Shown one piece after another: positions 25,880-34,345 of a stretch of 64,000 bases of DNA. The notes beneath the pieces were generated by a model. It worked only from the letters and a program-made list of their open reading frames with translations, did no database searches and had not been told where the DNA came from. Source of the DNA: Bryobacterales bacterium (lineage in GTDB: Bacteria; Acidobacteriota; Terriglobia; Bryobacterales; Bryobacteraceae); the NCBI GenBank assembly GCA_019261985.1, contig JAFAQY010000118.1:1-64000 (forward strand), written 5' to 3'. Both the position numbers and the translations under genes were made by a program. Positions within the stretch are counted from its first letter, which is position 1, and each line of letters opens with the position of its first letter.

Positions 25880-26828
25880 CACGCAGCTCCTCCGCGATTT
25901 CGCGCGCGGCCTGCCGGGCCTGGTCCACTGCGCCGATCTCAAAACTGATCGCGCCCACGCGCGGATGTCCGCCGCCGCCGTAGCGCTCGCAAATCGAAGC
26001 CAGGTTATATTCGACGGGCCTGCGCGACCATGGATTCGAGCCCACCGACACCTTGGTCCGGAAACTCGATGTGCTCACGGATACGGTATATACCGAGTCC
26101 GGGAACAGATAGTACGGGATGAATTTGTTGTAGCCTTCCAGATCCTGGCCCACCAGATCGAAATAAATTACTCCGTCGCGGCATTGCGCCTGCTGCCGGA
26201 TGATGTCCACCGAGCGCAAATGGCGCTCGTACAGCGGCTGATAGATCTTTAGGGTTTCGGGATCGCCGGCGATCTCCTCCAACGTGTTATGCCGCATCAT
26301 GCGGATGATCTTTTGGACGGTTTCGGAGCCGCGCGCGCCTTCTATCACCAGCGTCAAACGCATCGCCGGAGCTACCAGATTCACAGCTTCCTCCGCGCTC
26401 GCGTACTGCGCGCCATCGACTATATCGGCCCACTTCACCAATTCGGAAAGATCGTGAGCCTCGAAACCGAAGCGCTCGCGCGCAATCGTGGCGATGTACA
26501 TTGTACAGGACCGGAATGTCGGGTCGTACATCTTGCGCCCGCTGTTGTCCCGCCGGAAATGCTCCGCGTCTTCCGGTGTCAGGAACGCGCTCTGATGGTG
26601 ATCGAACCACCACGTAAGGTGCGGGTCCGTGGAGTACTTGAAATCGACGATGGCATTCACATCGCCGTCAAAAAGGCTGGGCTCGAATAATTGAGAAGCC
26701 TTGTGAGCCAAGCCCGTATATTCAAACTGGGCGTCGGGGTGGAATTTCGCTTCCAGGAAGCGGCTAAAGAAGGCGGCAGAGGCGGCGCCATCGAAGCAGT
26801 GGTCGTGATATAGGATTCTGACCCGCAT
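25869..26828 (-). CDS. DHH-family phosphoesterase
   Basis: A 319-residue protein with the DHH motifs: YHDHCFDGAASA (7-18, metal ligands His8/Asp9 and Asp13 region), VDFKYS (Asp62), WFDHHQSAF (Asp76, His77, His78), and a C-terminal DHHA1-like GGGGHPRVGAISF. Members cleave short oligonucleotides, 3'-phosphoadenosine phosphate or cyclic-dinucleotide products with manganese. This one lacks any extra sensory domain, so it is a cytoplasmic hydrolase of undefined substrate. Its stop codon lies within the start region of the DUF5996 gene, suggesting the two proteins are made together. Confidence 0.85.
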   Translation of the reverse strand: MRVRILYHDHCFDGAASAAFFSRFLEAKFHPDAQFEYTGLAHKASQLFEPSLFDGDVNAIVDFKYSTDPHLTWWFDHHQSAFLTPEDAEHFRRDNSGRKMYDPTFRSCTMYIATIARERFGFEAHDLSELVKWADIVDGAQYASAEEAVNLVAPAMRLTLVIEGARGSETVQKIIRMMRHNTLEEIAGDPETLKIYQPLYERHLRSVDIIRQQAQCRDGVIYFDLVGQDLEGYNKFIPYYLFPDSVYTVSVSTSSFRTKVSVGSNPWSRRPVEYNLASICERYGGGGHPRVGAISFEIGAVDQARQAAREIAEELRGDH

Positions 26829-26913
26829 TTTGCGAAAACTAACGTGGAAAACTTGCTAGTGTCGCGCAAATGATGCATCTAGCGCAAGTGGGCTTTTAAT
26901 TCAGACCCTGTGT

Positions 26914-28740
26914 CTATTTTCCATCTACCGAGAATGCAAGCAAAACATTGCCCGGCATTCCTCCGGCGGTTGGGTACCCGGAGCTTAGAAACAGCATGCC
27001 TCCCGCGATCGCGGGGCCGGGTCCATCGAGAGATCCTCCGCGCGCTTCCACGCCGTTTACGGTCTTATATGACTGCGCGGTATCGAAGTCCCAAATCACC
27101 TTGCCATCCGCCACCGAGTACGCGCGCAGATGCCCGTCCACGGAGCCGGAAAACGCCACGCCGGGAATCGCGCTCACGGCAGCCGATTGCGCCGGACTAC
27201 ACCGCGGCTTGTTTCCACAGCTTGCAGGCGGCGTGTGCCATACCTGCTTGCCGTCGCTGAGGCGCAAAGCGAACATGCCGCCGCCCTGCTTCGGATCGGC
27301 ATCGGTATTTTGACTGTAAGTCAGCATGATTCGGCCAATGTCCGACAAGGCGACGTACACGTTCGAGCCGTCGGTAGCCGAGCCCCACTGCACTCCGCCC
27401 ATCGTTCCACCTTTGCCGATGCGGACTTGCCAGAGCACCTCGCCCTGCTGATCTGGATCGATGGCGTGCACCACTCCCGACTTCTGGCCGGCAACCAGTG
27501 CCCGCTTTCCGTTCGCCAGCGTCACCAGAATCGGTGAAGAGCTGAAATCGAGATCGGGGCCGTTCGAGTCCGGGCAGTTGGTTTTATCCGGCAGACGGCA
27601 CGCCGAGGTGTAGGCGTCAGCCGCGGTCATTTGCCGCGACCACAGAATCTTTCCACTGTTCAGATCCATCGCGATGAAGGCGTCGCTCATCCGCGTTGCA
27701 GGATCGCTGTAGTTATCGCCGGTGGTGACGTAAACCGCATTGCGTTGCGGGTCGATGGCGGGGCTGCTCCAAATAGGCGCGCCGGATGGCCCCCAAAGCT
27801 GCGTGCCGTTTTTGTTCTTCTTCGTGCGCTTCGGCTCGTCGACGGCATACGTTTTCCAGATTTGCTTGCCCGTCGCGGCGTCAAGCGCGACCAGGTTGCC
27901 GCGAAACCGGCAGCATTCGTAATCGGGCACGGATCCCGCGGCTTCTTCGCCCGAGGCGACCGGCACATACAATCGCCCGTTGTAGAACGTTGGCGACCCG
28001 GTCACGCGCGCCACCGGAAAATCGTCCGCCTTGGTCTTCCAGACGAGCGCGCCTGTGGCGGCATCCACCGCATAAACGTTCGCGGACTGATCGCCGAAGA
28101 ACGCCGTATAGCCGCGCGGCAGGCGGCCGATGCTGATTGCGGCGCGCACACCCGCGGCGGTTTCGAAATACCAGTAAACACAGCCCGTGGCGGCGCTGAG
28201 TGAATAGACTTTCCCGCCCTGGCTTCCTGTAAAAACGCGCCCGCCCATCACCACCGGTTGAGCGTAAGCCTGCAAATCGCCCGGGAAGCCAAAAGCCCAT
28301 TTCACCTTTAGCCGCGGCGCCTGCGCCCCCGTAATACCCGCGCCGGCGGCCGACTGAAAGCGAGTGTTCGAAGTGTTAACTCCCCAAGCGTTCCACCCTG
28401 GCGCGGCGGCGGGATCGAAAGCGCTTTCGCCTTTGCACATCGCTTCGGGCTTCGGACCCACATCGAGCTTCGCCGAAAACGATTTGCCCGTCACGTACTC
28501 GGCGATCGCGCGCCGCTCAGCGGCGGAGCGGCGAACGGCCATCGAAATCATGGGTCCGGTTTCCAGCGCCGCCAGAACCCGTTCCGGCGTCATCGACCGC
28601 AGCGCATCGCGCGCGGGAGCGCGCCCTTCGCCGCCATCGTGGCACATCGCGCAGGATTCGCTGTAAAGCTTGGCTCCGTCTTGCGCGTGGAGCAAGAATC
28701 CAGCGGCAGCCAACCCAAAAACGATGATTCGCGTTTCCAT
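26914..28740 (-). CDS. Quinohaemoprotein: N-terminal cytochrome c plus PQQ propeller (PVA-dehydrogenase-like)
   Basis: A 608-residue exported protein. A signal peptide (1-19, ending LLHAQ) is followed by a small cytochrome c domain with CAMCH at 30-34, then a PQQ-type propeller (GVNTSNTRFQ, repeated DAATGxxxW, GTMGGVQWGSATDG). This domain order, haem first, is that of polyvinyl-alcohol dehydrogenases and related acidobacterial enzymes. DLDFSSSPIL may hold the catalytic acid. The open frame reaches 28857, but its first 39 codons translate a palindromic repeat array; the ATG of METRIIVFG gives a normal leader. Electrons from substrate oxidation would pass to the fused haem. The substrate is unknown. 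Confidence 0.85.
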   Translation of the reverse strand: METRIIVFGLAAAGFLLHAQDGAKLYSESCAMCHDGGEGRAPARDALRSMTPERVLAALETGPMISMAVRRSAAERRAIAEYVTGKSFSAKLDVGPKPEAMCKGESAFDPAAAPGWNAWGVNTSNTRFQSAAGAGITGAQAPRLKVKWAFGFPGDLQAYAQPVVMGGRVFTGSQGGKVYSLSAATGCVYWYFETAAGVRAAISIGRLPRGYTAFFGDQSANVYAVDAATGALVWKTKADDFPVARVTGSPTFYNGRLYVPVASGEEAAGSVPDYECCRFRGNLVALDAATGKQIWKTYAVDEPKRTKKNKNGTQLWGPSGAPIWSSPAIDPQRNAVYVTTGDNYSDPATRMSDAFIAMDLNSGKILWSRQMTAADAYTSACRLPDKTNCPDSNGPDLDFSSSPILVTLANGKRALVAGQKSGVVHAIDPDQQGEVLWQVRIGKGGTMGGVQWGSATDGSNVYVALSDIGRIMLTYSQNTDADPKQGGGMFALRLSDGKQVWHTPPASCGNKPRCSPAQSAAVSAIPGVAFSGSVDGHLRAYSVADGKVIWDFDTAQSYKTVNGVEARGGSLDGPGPAIAGGMLFLSSGYPTAGGMPGNVLLAFSVDGK

Positions 28741-28768
28741 ATCGCGCGAAGTATAACACGCGCCAGTA

Positions 28769-28910
28769 GGGCAAGCTTCAGCTTGCCCTTTTGATCGGTG
28801 CGCAGCTTCAGCTTGCCCTTTGGTGTGCTGGACAAGCTGAAGCGTGCCGTTGGTCATTGGACAAGCTGAAGCTTGTCTTTAACCACCAATGGACAAGCTG
28901 AAGCTTGTCC
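28769..28910. repeat. Array of five short palindromes (GGACAAGCTGAAGCTTGTCC type)
   Basis: Units of about 20 bp at 28769-28788, 28803-28820, 28830-28849, 28859-28877 and 28891-28910 are spaced 27-34 bp apart. Units 1, 4 and 5 are nearly perfect inverted repeats; 2 and 3 carry losses. Units 1 and 2 have GGGCAAGC/GCTTGCCC arms and the rest GGACAAGC/GCTTGTCC. The array fills the gap between the radical SAM gene and the cytochrome-PQQ gene. Single copies occur at 14714 and, partly, at 12845 and 43011. Confidence 0.8.
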
Positions 28911-28918
28911 TACCAATT

Positions 28919-30235
28919 TCAAGCGCCGTGGCACTGCTTCCACTTTTTCCCGCTCGCGCACGGGCACGGATCGTTCCTCCCGCGCTTTGCATCTTCCGCG
29001 GCGATCAATGGCATCACCTCATTTGCCGGGCGGCCTTGCTGAATCAAACTCGCCATCGCCCGCATCGCCGGACGCGTATGCGTGAAGAAATGATACAGGC
29101 CGGCGCACAGGTAGTTATGTTCGATCTCGCCGTCGCGCGATGGAACAAAGCGGTCCTTGGGACATCCGCCGTTGCACAGCGCCAGAACCTCGCACTCGCG
29201 GCACTGCTTCGTCAGCCGGTCCAATTTGTCGCGCCCGAATTGCCGTTGCCGACGCGACGCGATCAACTCGCTCATGTGAGTTTCGTGAATATTCCCCAAG
29301 CGAAAGCCAGGCTCAACGTAGTGATCGCAGGAATAAAGATCGCCGTTGTGCTCGAGCGCCAGGCTGTTTCCGCACGTAGGCGCGTGAATGCACAGCGTGC
29401 TGCGGCCGAAGTACGAGTTCAGAGTCACATCGAAAAGCTGAACGAAGACTTCGCCGACATCGCGCCGCACCCATTCCTCGAAGATATCGACCAGAAAGCG
29501 TCCATATCTTTCGGGATGAACCGTCCGCTCCGTGACCGCCGATCCCGATTGAGTGTACAGCAGCCGTTTGCCGCCCGGCCTTTCGCTCCAACCGAGATTC
29601 GCCAGCGGCAACAGGTCCGCCGTTGAACGTTCCACGATCGGGATGAACTGCATGTGGCGGACGCGAAGATCATCGCGAAAGAAACGGTACACCTTGCGGC
29701 CGCGATCTTGATTGGCCGCGTGAACGGTGCAAAGAATGTTTACCTTCACGTCATGCCTGCGAAGAAGTTCCCATCCGCGCATCACTTGTTCAAACGTGCC
29801 CTCGCCGCCTTTGTTCACGCGATAACGGTCATGAATCTCTCTCGGCCCATCCACGCTGAGACCGGCAAGAAAATCGTGCTGCTTCAGAAACGCGCACCAC
29901 TCATCGTTCAATAGAACGCCATTCGTTTGGAAGGTGTATTCGATCTGCTGTCCGGGGCGGCGATATTTTTCCACGAACTCGACGGATTTCCTGAAAAAAT
30001 CCAAACCCATCAGCGTTGGCTCGCCTCCCTGCCAGGCCACCGTGACCTCCGGCCCGGTGTGGCATTCGAGCAACTGGCGAATGTAGGTTTCAAGCGTGGC
30101 TTTCGCCATCCGGTGCTTCGACTCCGGATAGAGCGCCTCTTTAGAAAGGAAAAAACAGTAAGTGCAATCGAGGTTACACGTGGACCCGCTGGGTTTCGCG
30201 AGAAGATGAAATCTTAGAGTGGATGCTGCTTGCAC
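28919..30235 (-). CDS. Anaerobic sulfatase maturase-like radical SAM/SPASM protein with SEC-C tail
   Basis: A 438-residue enzyme. The radical SAM cluster is Cys20, Cys24, Cys27 in CNLDCTYCF; WQGGEPTLMG follows, and the C-terminal SPASM region supplies further cysteines (CIHAPTCGN, GDLYSCDHYV, CRECEVLALCNGGCPKDRF). This is the pattern of enzymes that oxidise a Ser or Cys of sulfatases to formylglycine. The last 19 residues, NDPCPCASGKKWKQCHGA, form a SEC-C zinc motif like that at the end of SecA. The start is GTG at 30235. No sulfatase gene lies nearby, so the protein target is unknown. It diverges from the GH13 gene with 38 bp between them. Confidence 0.88.
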   Translation of the reverse strand: MQAASTLRFHLLAKPSGSTCNLDCTYCFFLSKEALYPESKHRMAKATLETYIRQLLECHTGPEVTVAWQGGEPTLMGLDFFRKSVEFVEKYRRPGQQIEYTFQTNGVLLNDEWCAFLKQHDFLAGLSVDGPREIHDRYRVNKGGEGTFEQVMRGWELLRRHDVKVNILCTVHAANQDRGRKVYRFFRDDLRVRHMQFIPIVERSTADLLPLANLGWSERPGGKRLLYTQSGSAVTERTVHPERYGRFLVDIFEEWVRRDVGEVFVQLFDVTLNSYFGRSTLCIHAPTCGNSLALEHNGDLYSCDHYVEPGFRLGNIHETHMSELIASRRQRQFGRDKLDRLTKQCRECEVLALCNGGCPKDRFVPSRDGEIEHNYLCAGLYHFFTHTRPAMRAMASLIQQGRPANEVMPLIAAEDAKRGRNDPCPCASGKKWKQCHGA

Positions 30236-30273
30236 CTTTTAGGTTCATTCTGTCACGTGCCCCCTGAGCCATC

Positions 30274-31761
30274 ATGCCCCTAGTTCCTTACCCGACGATT
30301 TATGAGATCAACACCTGGGTTTGGTTGTCCGATCTCAGCGCGAAATACGCCACTTCGATCGACCTCGGCCGCGTGCCCGCCGTCGAATGGGACGCGATCG
30401 GCGCTTTCGGCTTTGACGCCGTATGGCTGATGGGGGTGTGGGAGCGGAGTCCCGCCGGTATCGCGGTCGCGAACCGCAACCAGAAATTGTTGGAAGATTT
30501 CCGCCGCGCGCTCCCCGATTATCGGACTAACGATAATGTCGGATCTCCATATTGCGTCCGCGGCTACGCTGTCGATCCACACTTAGGAGGACCCGAGGGA
30601 CTGGCGCTTGCCCGCGCGGAACTCGCGAAACGCGGCATGCGATTGATCCTCGATTTCGTGCCGAACCACGTGGCGCCGGACCATCCGTGGGCCACAGAAC
30701 ATCCCGAGTACTTTATACAGGGCACTCAGGACGATTTAAGGAACGATCCAGGATCATTCCTCGCGATCGGAGGCCATGTTTTTGCCTGCGGACGCGACCC
30801 CTATTTTCCGGCCTGGACGGATGTGCTTCAGTTGAACGGTTTCAATGCCGGGCTGCGCCAAGCGGTCGCGGAGACAATTGACAGCATTGCCCGGCAATGC
30901 GATGCCATTCGCTGCGATATGTCGATGCTGCTGCTCAACTCGATTTTCGAGCGCACGTGGGGCGGCCGCGCGGGCGAACGTCCGGCCACCGAATACTGGC
31001 CCGGTCTTATCAAGGCGGCGAAAACCGCTCACCCGGAGTTCCGATTCATCGCTGAAGCCTACTGGGACATGGAGTGGGAACTGCAACAGCAGGGATTCGA
31101 TTACTGCTACGACAAGCGCCTGCTGGACCGGATGGAACACGATAGTCCGCAAAGCGTGCGATGGCATTTATGCGCCGATCCGGCGTATCAGAACAAGCTG
31201 CTGCGGTTCATCGAAAACCATGACGAGCCCCGCGCGGCGGCAACATTTTCGCCGGGAAAAGAACGCGCCGCTGCGGTCATCATGTCCACGCTGCCCGGAG
31301 CGCGGCTCTACTATGAGGGGCAGTTCGAAGGGCGAAAGGTGAGGCTCCCGGTTTTTCTGGGCCGCCGTCCCGTAGAGCCACACGATGCGGATCTCCAGGC
31401 GTTTTACGCGAAGCTTCTGCATGCGATCGACAGCCCCATCTTCCGGCAGGGCGAATGGAGCCTCTGCGAGCGCGCCGGCTGGCCCGATAACCAGAGCTTC
31501 CAAAACATTCTCGCTTGGACTTGGATTTACGGACAGCAGCGACGCTTAATTGTCGTCAATCTCAGCGGCCGGCAGGCCCAAGCGCGTGTTCGCGTGACTT
31601 GGGGCGCATCGACATGGGTGTTGACGGATGCTCTTTCGGGAGCGGTTTACCAGCGCAACGGCGATGAAATGCAAGGCGAAGGCCTTTATGTGGATCTTGG
31701 ACCGTGGAATTGCCATTTTTTTCAGTGCAACGCCGCGTCCGCGGGTGCAATCGCTCAATAA
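30274..31761 (+). CDS. GH13-family (alpha-amylase-like) glycosidase
   Basis: A 495-residue cytoplasmic enzyme (no signal peptide) with an alpha-amylase barrel. DFVPNHVAPDHP (127-138) is conserved region I; the nucleophile is Asp215 in AIRCDMSML, the acid/base Glu261 in FIAEAYWDMEW, and the transition-state Asp317 in IENHDEPRA. A C-terminal beta domain follows from about residue 410. The opening YPTIYEINTWVWL is typical of bacterial GH13 proteins of uncertain specificity; a transglycosylase acting on alpha-glucans or trehalose-like sugars is as likely as an amylase. It diverges from the radical SAM gene. Confidence 0.85.
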   Translation: MPLVPYPTIYEINTWVWLSDLSAKYATSIDLGRVPAVEWDAIGAFGFDAVWLMGVWERSPAGIAVANRNQKLLEDFRRALPDYRTNDNVGSPYCVRGYAVDPHLGGPEGLALARAELAKRGMRLILDFVPNHVAPDHPWATEHPEYFIQGTQDDLRNDPGSFLAIGGHVFACGRDPYFPAWTDVLQLNGFNAGLRQAVAETIDSIARQCDAIRCDMSMLLLNSIFERTWGGRAGERPATEYWPGLIKAAKTAHPEFRFIAEAYWDMEWELQQQGFDYCYDKRLLDRMEHDSPQSVRWHLCADPAYQNKLLRFIENHDEPRAAATFSPGKERAAAVIMSTLPGARLYYEGQFEGRKVRLPVFLGRRPVEPHDADLQAFYAKLLHAIDSPIFRQGEWSLCERAGWPDNQSFQNILAWTWIYGQQRRLIVVNLSGRQAQARVRVTWGASTWVLTDALSGAVYQRNGDEMQGEGLYVDLGPWNCHFFQCNAASAGAIAQ

Positions 31762-31766
31762 GGGCA

Positions 31767-31786
31767 GACCATCCGTTCGGGTGGTC
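31767..31786 (+). terminator. Hairpin after the GH13 gene
   Basis: GACCATCC-GTTC-GGGTGGTC forms an 8-bp stem (one G-T pair) starting 6 bp after the GH13 stop codon. A T-rich stretch follows only about 20 bp later, so it is a weak terminator candidate separating this gene from the potassium operon. Confidence 0.4.
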
Positions 31787-31878
31787 GAGCGATGGGATCT
31801 TTATACCTTTTTCATGCCTTCTCTATGACTTCTTAACGTACTTAGAAATAAGCTCGGGATGTGGGAGGAGCGAACGAC

Positions 31879-32343
31879 ATGGCACTCGCGATGGAACGGT
31901 TCGTTCATTCCGCGCCTCAGCGACCGCGGCAATCGGCTACTGAAGCGCCGGAATCGAAGCTAAACATCTCGGTAGTATTCACATCGGTCGATTCGACGTT
32001 GGCGGCGCTGAAAGCCGCCGGAACGCTGGCACAGCGGCTGGACGCCCGCATAACGCTCCTGGTTCCGCAGGTTGTTCCTTATCATCTCCCACTCGAGAGC
32101 CCGCCTGTGCTCCTGGATTGGAATGAGCGGCGGCTGCACGTTATGGCCAACAACAGCGCAGTGGAGACCAAGGTCAATCTTTATCTTTGCCGGGACGGGC
32201 TGGCGACGCTGAATTCGGTGCTTAAGCCCCACTCGCTCGTGGTGATCGGCGGCGAGAGCAAATGGTGGCCGACCCCGGAAAAGAAACTCGCGCGGCAGTT
32301 GCGTAAAGCCGGTCACGAAGTGATTTTCACGGAGACGAGGTAA
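31879..32343 (+). CDS. Small Usp-like protein at the head of the kdp operon
   Basis: A 154-residue protein I cannot assign with certainty. After a disordered N-terminus (about 1-32), LNISVVFTSVDSTLAALKAA, ARITLLVPQVVP and SLVVIGGESKWWPTPEKKLA alternate strand and helix like a universal-stress/nucleotide-binding fold, ending VIFTET. The start at 31879 has GGGAGGAG 8 bp upstream. It is 6 bp before a 27-codon membrane peptide gene and begins the kdp cluster, so a role in potassium or turgor sensing is likely, but that rests on context alone. Confidence 0.7.
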   Translation: MALAMERFVHSAPQRPRQSATEAPESKLNISVVFTSVDSTLAALKAAGTLAQRLDARITLLVPQVVPYHLPLESPPVLLDWNERRLHVMANNSAVETKVNLYLCRDGLATLNSVLKPHSLVVIGGESKWWPTPEKKLARQLRKAGHEVIFTETR

Positions 32344-32349
32344 CCCTGC

Positions 32350-32433
32350 ATGTCCGATTTGTTTTATGTGGCGCTAGGCTGCGTAGCCCTGCTTTTGTGT
32401 TGGGGGTTCACCAAGGCGTGCGACACACTCTAG
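32350..32433 (+). CDS. 27-residue membrane peptide upstream of kdpF
   Basis: An ATG-started frame of 27 codons encodes one hydrophobic helix (residues about 4-20, LFYVALGCVALLLCWGF) followed by KACDTL. Similar short single-helix peptides, ending in a Cys-Asp/Glu-x-Leu pattern, occur upstream of kdpF in many bacteria, to my knowledge without a settled function. It sits between the Usp-like gene (6 bp) and kdpF (18 bp), which supports translation as part of the operon. Confidence 0.65.
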   Translation: MSDLFYVALGCVALLLCWGFTKACDTL

Positions 32434-32451
32434 TCTTTTCGAGGAGGAAAA

Positions 32452-32535
32452 ATGGATTACATCATTGCCGGCATTGCATCGCTCGCCATCTTCGCGTATC
32501 TCATTTACGCGCTTTTGAAGCCGGAACGATTCTGA
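32452..32535 (+). CDS. kdpF: Potassium-transporting ATPase subunit KdpF
   Basis: A 27-residue single-helix protein (MDYIIAGIASLAIFAYLIYA, then LLKPERF). Length, position just before kdpA and the ending LLKPERF match KdpF, a lipid-like stabiliser of the KdpABC complex. GGAGG lies 6 bp before the ATG. Confidence 0.9.
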   Translation: MDYIIAGIASLAIFAYLIYALLKPERF

Positions 32536-32544
32536 GAGATCGCC

Positions 32545-34341
32545 ATGACTAGCGTCGGGATATTGCAAATATTTATCTTTCTCGCCATTATCCTCGCGTG
32601 CGCCAAGCCGCTGGGAGGATTCATGGCGAACGTGTTCAATGGCGAGCGTACATTCCTGCACCCGCTTCTACGCTGGCTGGAAGTGCTCACCTATAAAGCG
32701 ATTGGCGTTCGCGAGGACGTCGAGCAGCGGTGGACGCAGTATACGGCCGCCTTGTTGAGCTTTAGCGTCTTCGGATTCTTGCTGACGTATGCGATTCAGC
32801 GGCTGCAGGGGTACCTGCCGTTTAATCCACAGGGATTCGGGGCAGCGCAGGTGAGCCCGGATCTGGCCTTCAATACTGCCGCGAGCTTTGTTACGAACAC
32901 AAACTGGCAATCCTACACGGGCGAATCCACCCTGAGTTATTTCGTGCAGATGTCGGTGCTGACGGTCCAGAATTTCGCGTCCGCGGCCGCGGGCATCGCC
33001 ATCGCGATTGCGCTCATTCGCGGGTTTACACGCCAGGAAAAGCGTACGGTCGGCAACTTTTGGGTGGACGTGACCCGCGCCACTGTTTACGTGCTATTGC
33101 CTCTGGCGGTAATCGCCGCATTACTGTACTGCTCTCAAGGCGTGATCCAGAATTTGAAACCGTACACCACGCTGACCACCGTTGAAGGTGCGAAGCAGGT
33201 GATCGCGCAAGGGCCAGTCGCTTCGCAGGAGGCGATTAAGCAGCTCGGCACCAATGGCGGCGGATTTTTCAATGCGAACGCCGCGCATCCTTTCGAAAAC
33301 CCGACGCCGCTGAGCAACCTGCTGGCGATGGTTTTGATCTTCCTCATCCCCGGCGCGCTTACCTATACGTTCGGAAAGATGGTCGGTGACACGCGACAGG
33401 GATGGGCGATTTTCGCGGCGTTCTCCGCGATGTTCCTGATCGGCGTGTTCGTCGCGTATCACTATGAGCAGGCCGGCAACCCCAACCTGACCGGGCTGGG
33501 TATTCAGAACCAGGCATCCGCTGGCCAGCCGGGCGGCAATATGGAGGGCAAGGAGCTTCGCTTCGGTATCGCGAACTCGGCGCTCTTTGCTACCGTAACA
33601 ACGGACGCTAGCTGCGGCGCGATCAATAGCTGGCACGACAGCTTTACCGCGCTCGGCGGCCTGGTTCCGATGTTCAACATGATGACCGGAGAAGTGATCT
33701 TTGGAGGCGTCGGCGCCGGTCTCTACGGCATCTTGCTTTACTGCATCATCGCCGTCTTCATTGCGGGGCTCATGGTCGGCCGCACTCCCGAATATCTCGG
33801 CAAGAAGATCGAGCAGAAGGAAGTCAAAATGGCTATGCTCGCGATCATTGCCACTGCGTTCAGCATCCTGGTGTTTAGCGCAATCAGCATGGTTGCTGAC
33901 TTCCATGCGAAGGGCTATTGGAATCCTCCGGGCGCGGCGGCCGCCAACATCAATAACAGCGGTCCGCACGGCTTAAGCGAGATTCTCTATGCGTACGTGA
34001 GCGCGACCGCAAATAACGGCAGCGCTTTCGCGGGACTGAATACCAACACGCCCTGGTACAACCTGACGCTTGGACTCGCCATGATCATCGGCCGGTTCTT
34101 GTTCTTGATCCCGCTGCTTGCGGCCGCGGGCAGCTTGGCGGCGAAGAAGAAGATTCCGGTCACGGCGGGTACGTTCCCCACGCATGGCCCGCTATTCGTC
34201 GGCCTCTTGGTGGGGACCGTGATCCTGGTGGGCGCGCTGACATTCTTCCCTGCGCTTTCGCTGGGACCGATTGTCGAGCATTTCCTGATGCAAAGCGGAA
34301 AACTGTTTTCCATGATCCCCGTGACTCAGCTCTGGAGTTGA
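32545..34341 (+). CDS. kdpA: Potassium-transporting ATPase subunit KdpA
   Basis: A 598-residue membrane protein, the potassium-selective channel subunit related to the Trk/Ktr superfamily. The four selectivity-filter loops are visible: [42 protein letters not shown] and [11 protein letters not shown]. About ten transmembrane helices are expected. KdpA passes potassium to KdpB through an internal tunnel. Gene order kdpF-A-B-C is standard. Confidence 0.97.
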   Translation: MTSVGILQIFIFLAIILACAKPLGGFMANVFNGERTFLHPLLRWLEVLTYKAIGVREDVEQRWTQYTAALLSFSVFGFLLTYAIQRLQGYLPFNPQGFGAAQVSPDLAFNTAASFVTNTNWQSYTGESTLSYFVQMSVLTVQNFASAAAGIAIAIALIRGFTRQEKRTVGNFWVDVTRATVYVLLPLAVIAALLYCSQGVIQNLKPYTTLTTVEGAKQVIAQGPVASQEAIKQLGTNGGGFFNANAAHPFENPTPLSNLLAMVLIFLIPGALTYTFGKMVGDTRQGWAIFAAFSAMFLIGVFVAYHYEQAGNPNLTGLGIQNQASAGQPGGNMEGKELRFGIANSALFATVTTDASCGAINSWHDSFTALGGLVPMFNMMTGEVIFGGVGAGLYGILLYCIIAVFIAGLMVGRTPEYLGKKIEQKEVKMAMLAIIATAFSILVFSAISMVADFHAKGYWNPPGAAAANINNSGPHGLSEILYAYVSATANNGSAFAGLNTNTPWYNLTLGLAMIIGRFLFLIPLLAAAGSLAAKKKIPVTAGTFPTHGPLFVGLLVGTVILVGALTFFPALSLGPIVEHFLMQSGKLFSMIPVTQLWS

Positions 34342-34345
34342 TGAA

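Noticed and set aside
26914-28857. Longer N-terminus of the cytochrome-PQQ protein
   Set aside because: The 39 extra codons only translate the palindromic array; the internal ATG gives a normal signal peptide.
28769-28910. CRISPR-like spacing of repeats
   Set aside because: The units are self-palindromic, vary in sequence, and are separated by only about 9-14 bp; there are no spacers of constant length and no cas genes.
31762-31878. A c-di-AMP (ydaO-type) riboswitch before the kdp operon
   Set aside because: The leader is only about 115 bp and lacks the conserved internal blocks and the second pseudo-symmetric half; only a small hairpin is seen.
33121-33969. Minus-strand open frame within kdpA
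   Set aside because: Antisense shadow of a clearly functional kdpA; His/Arg/Glu-rich and without family resemblance.
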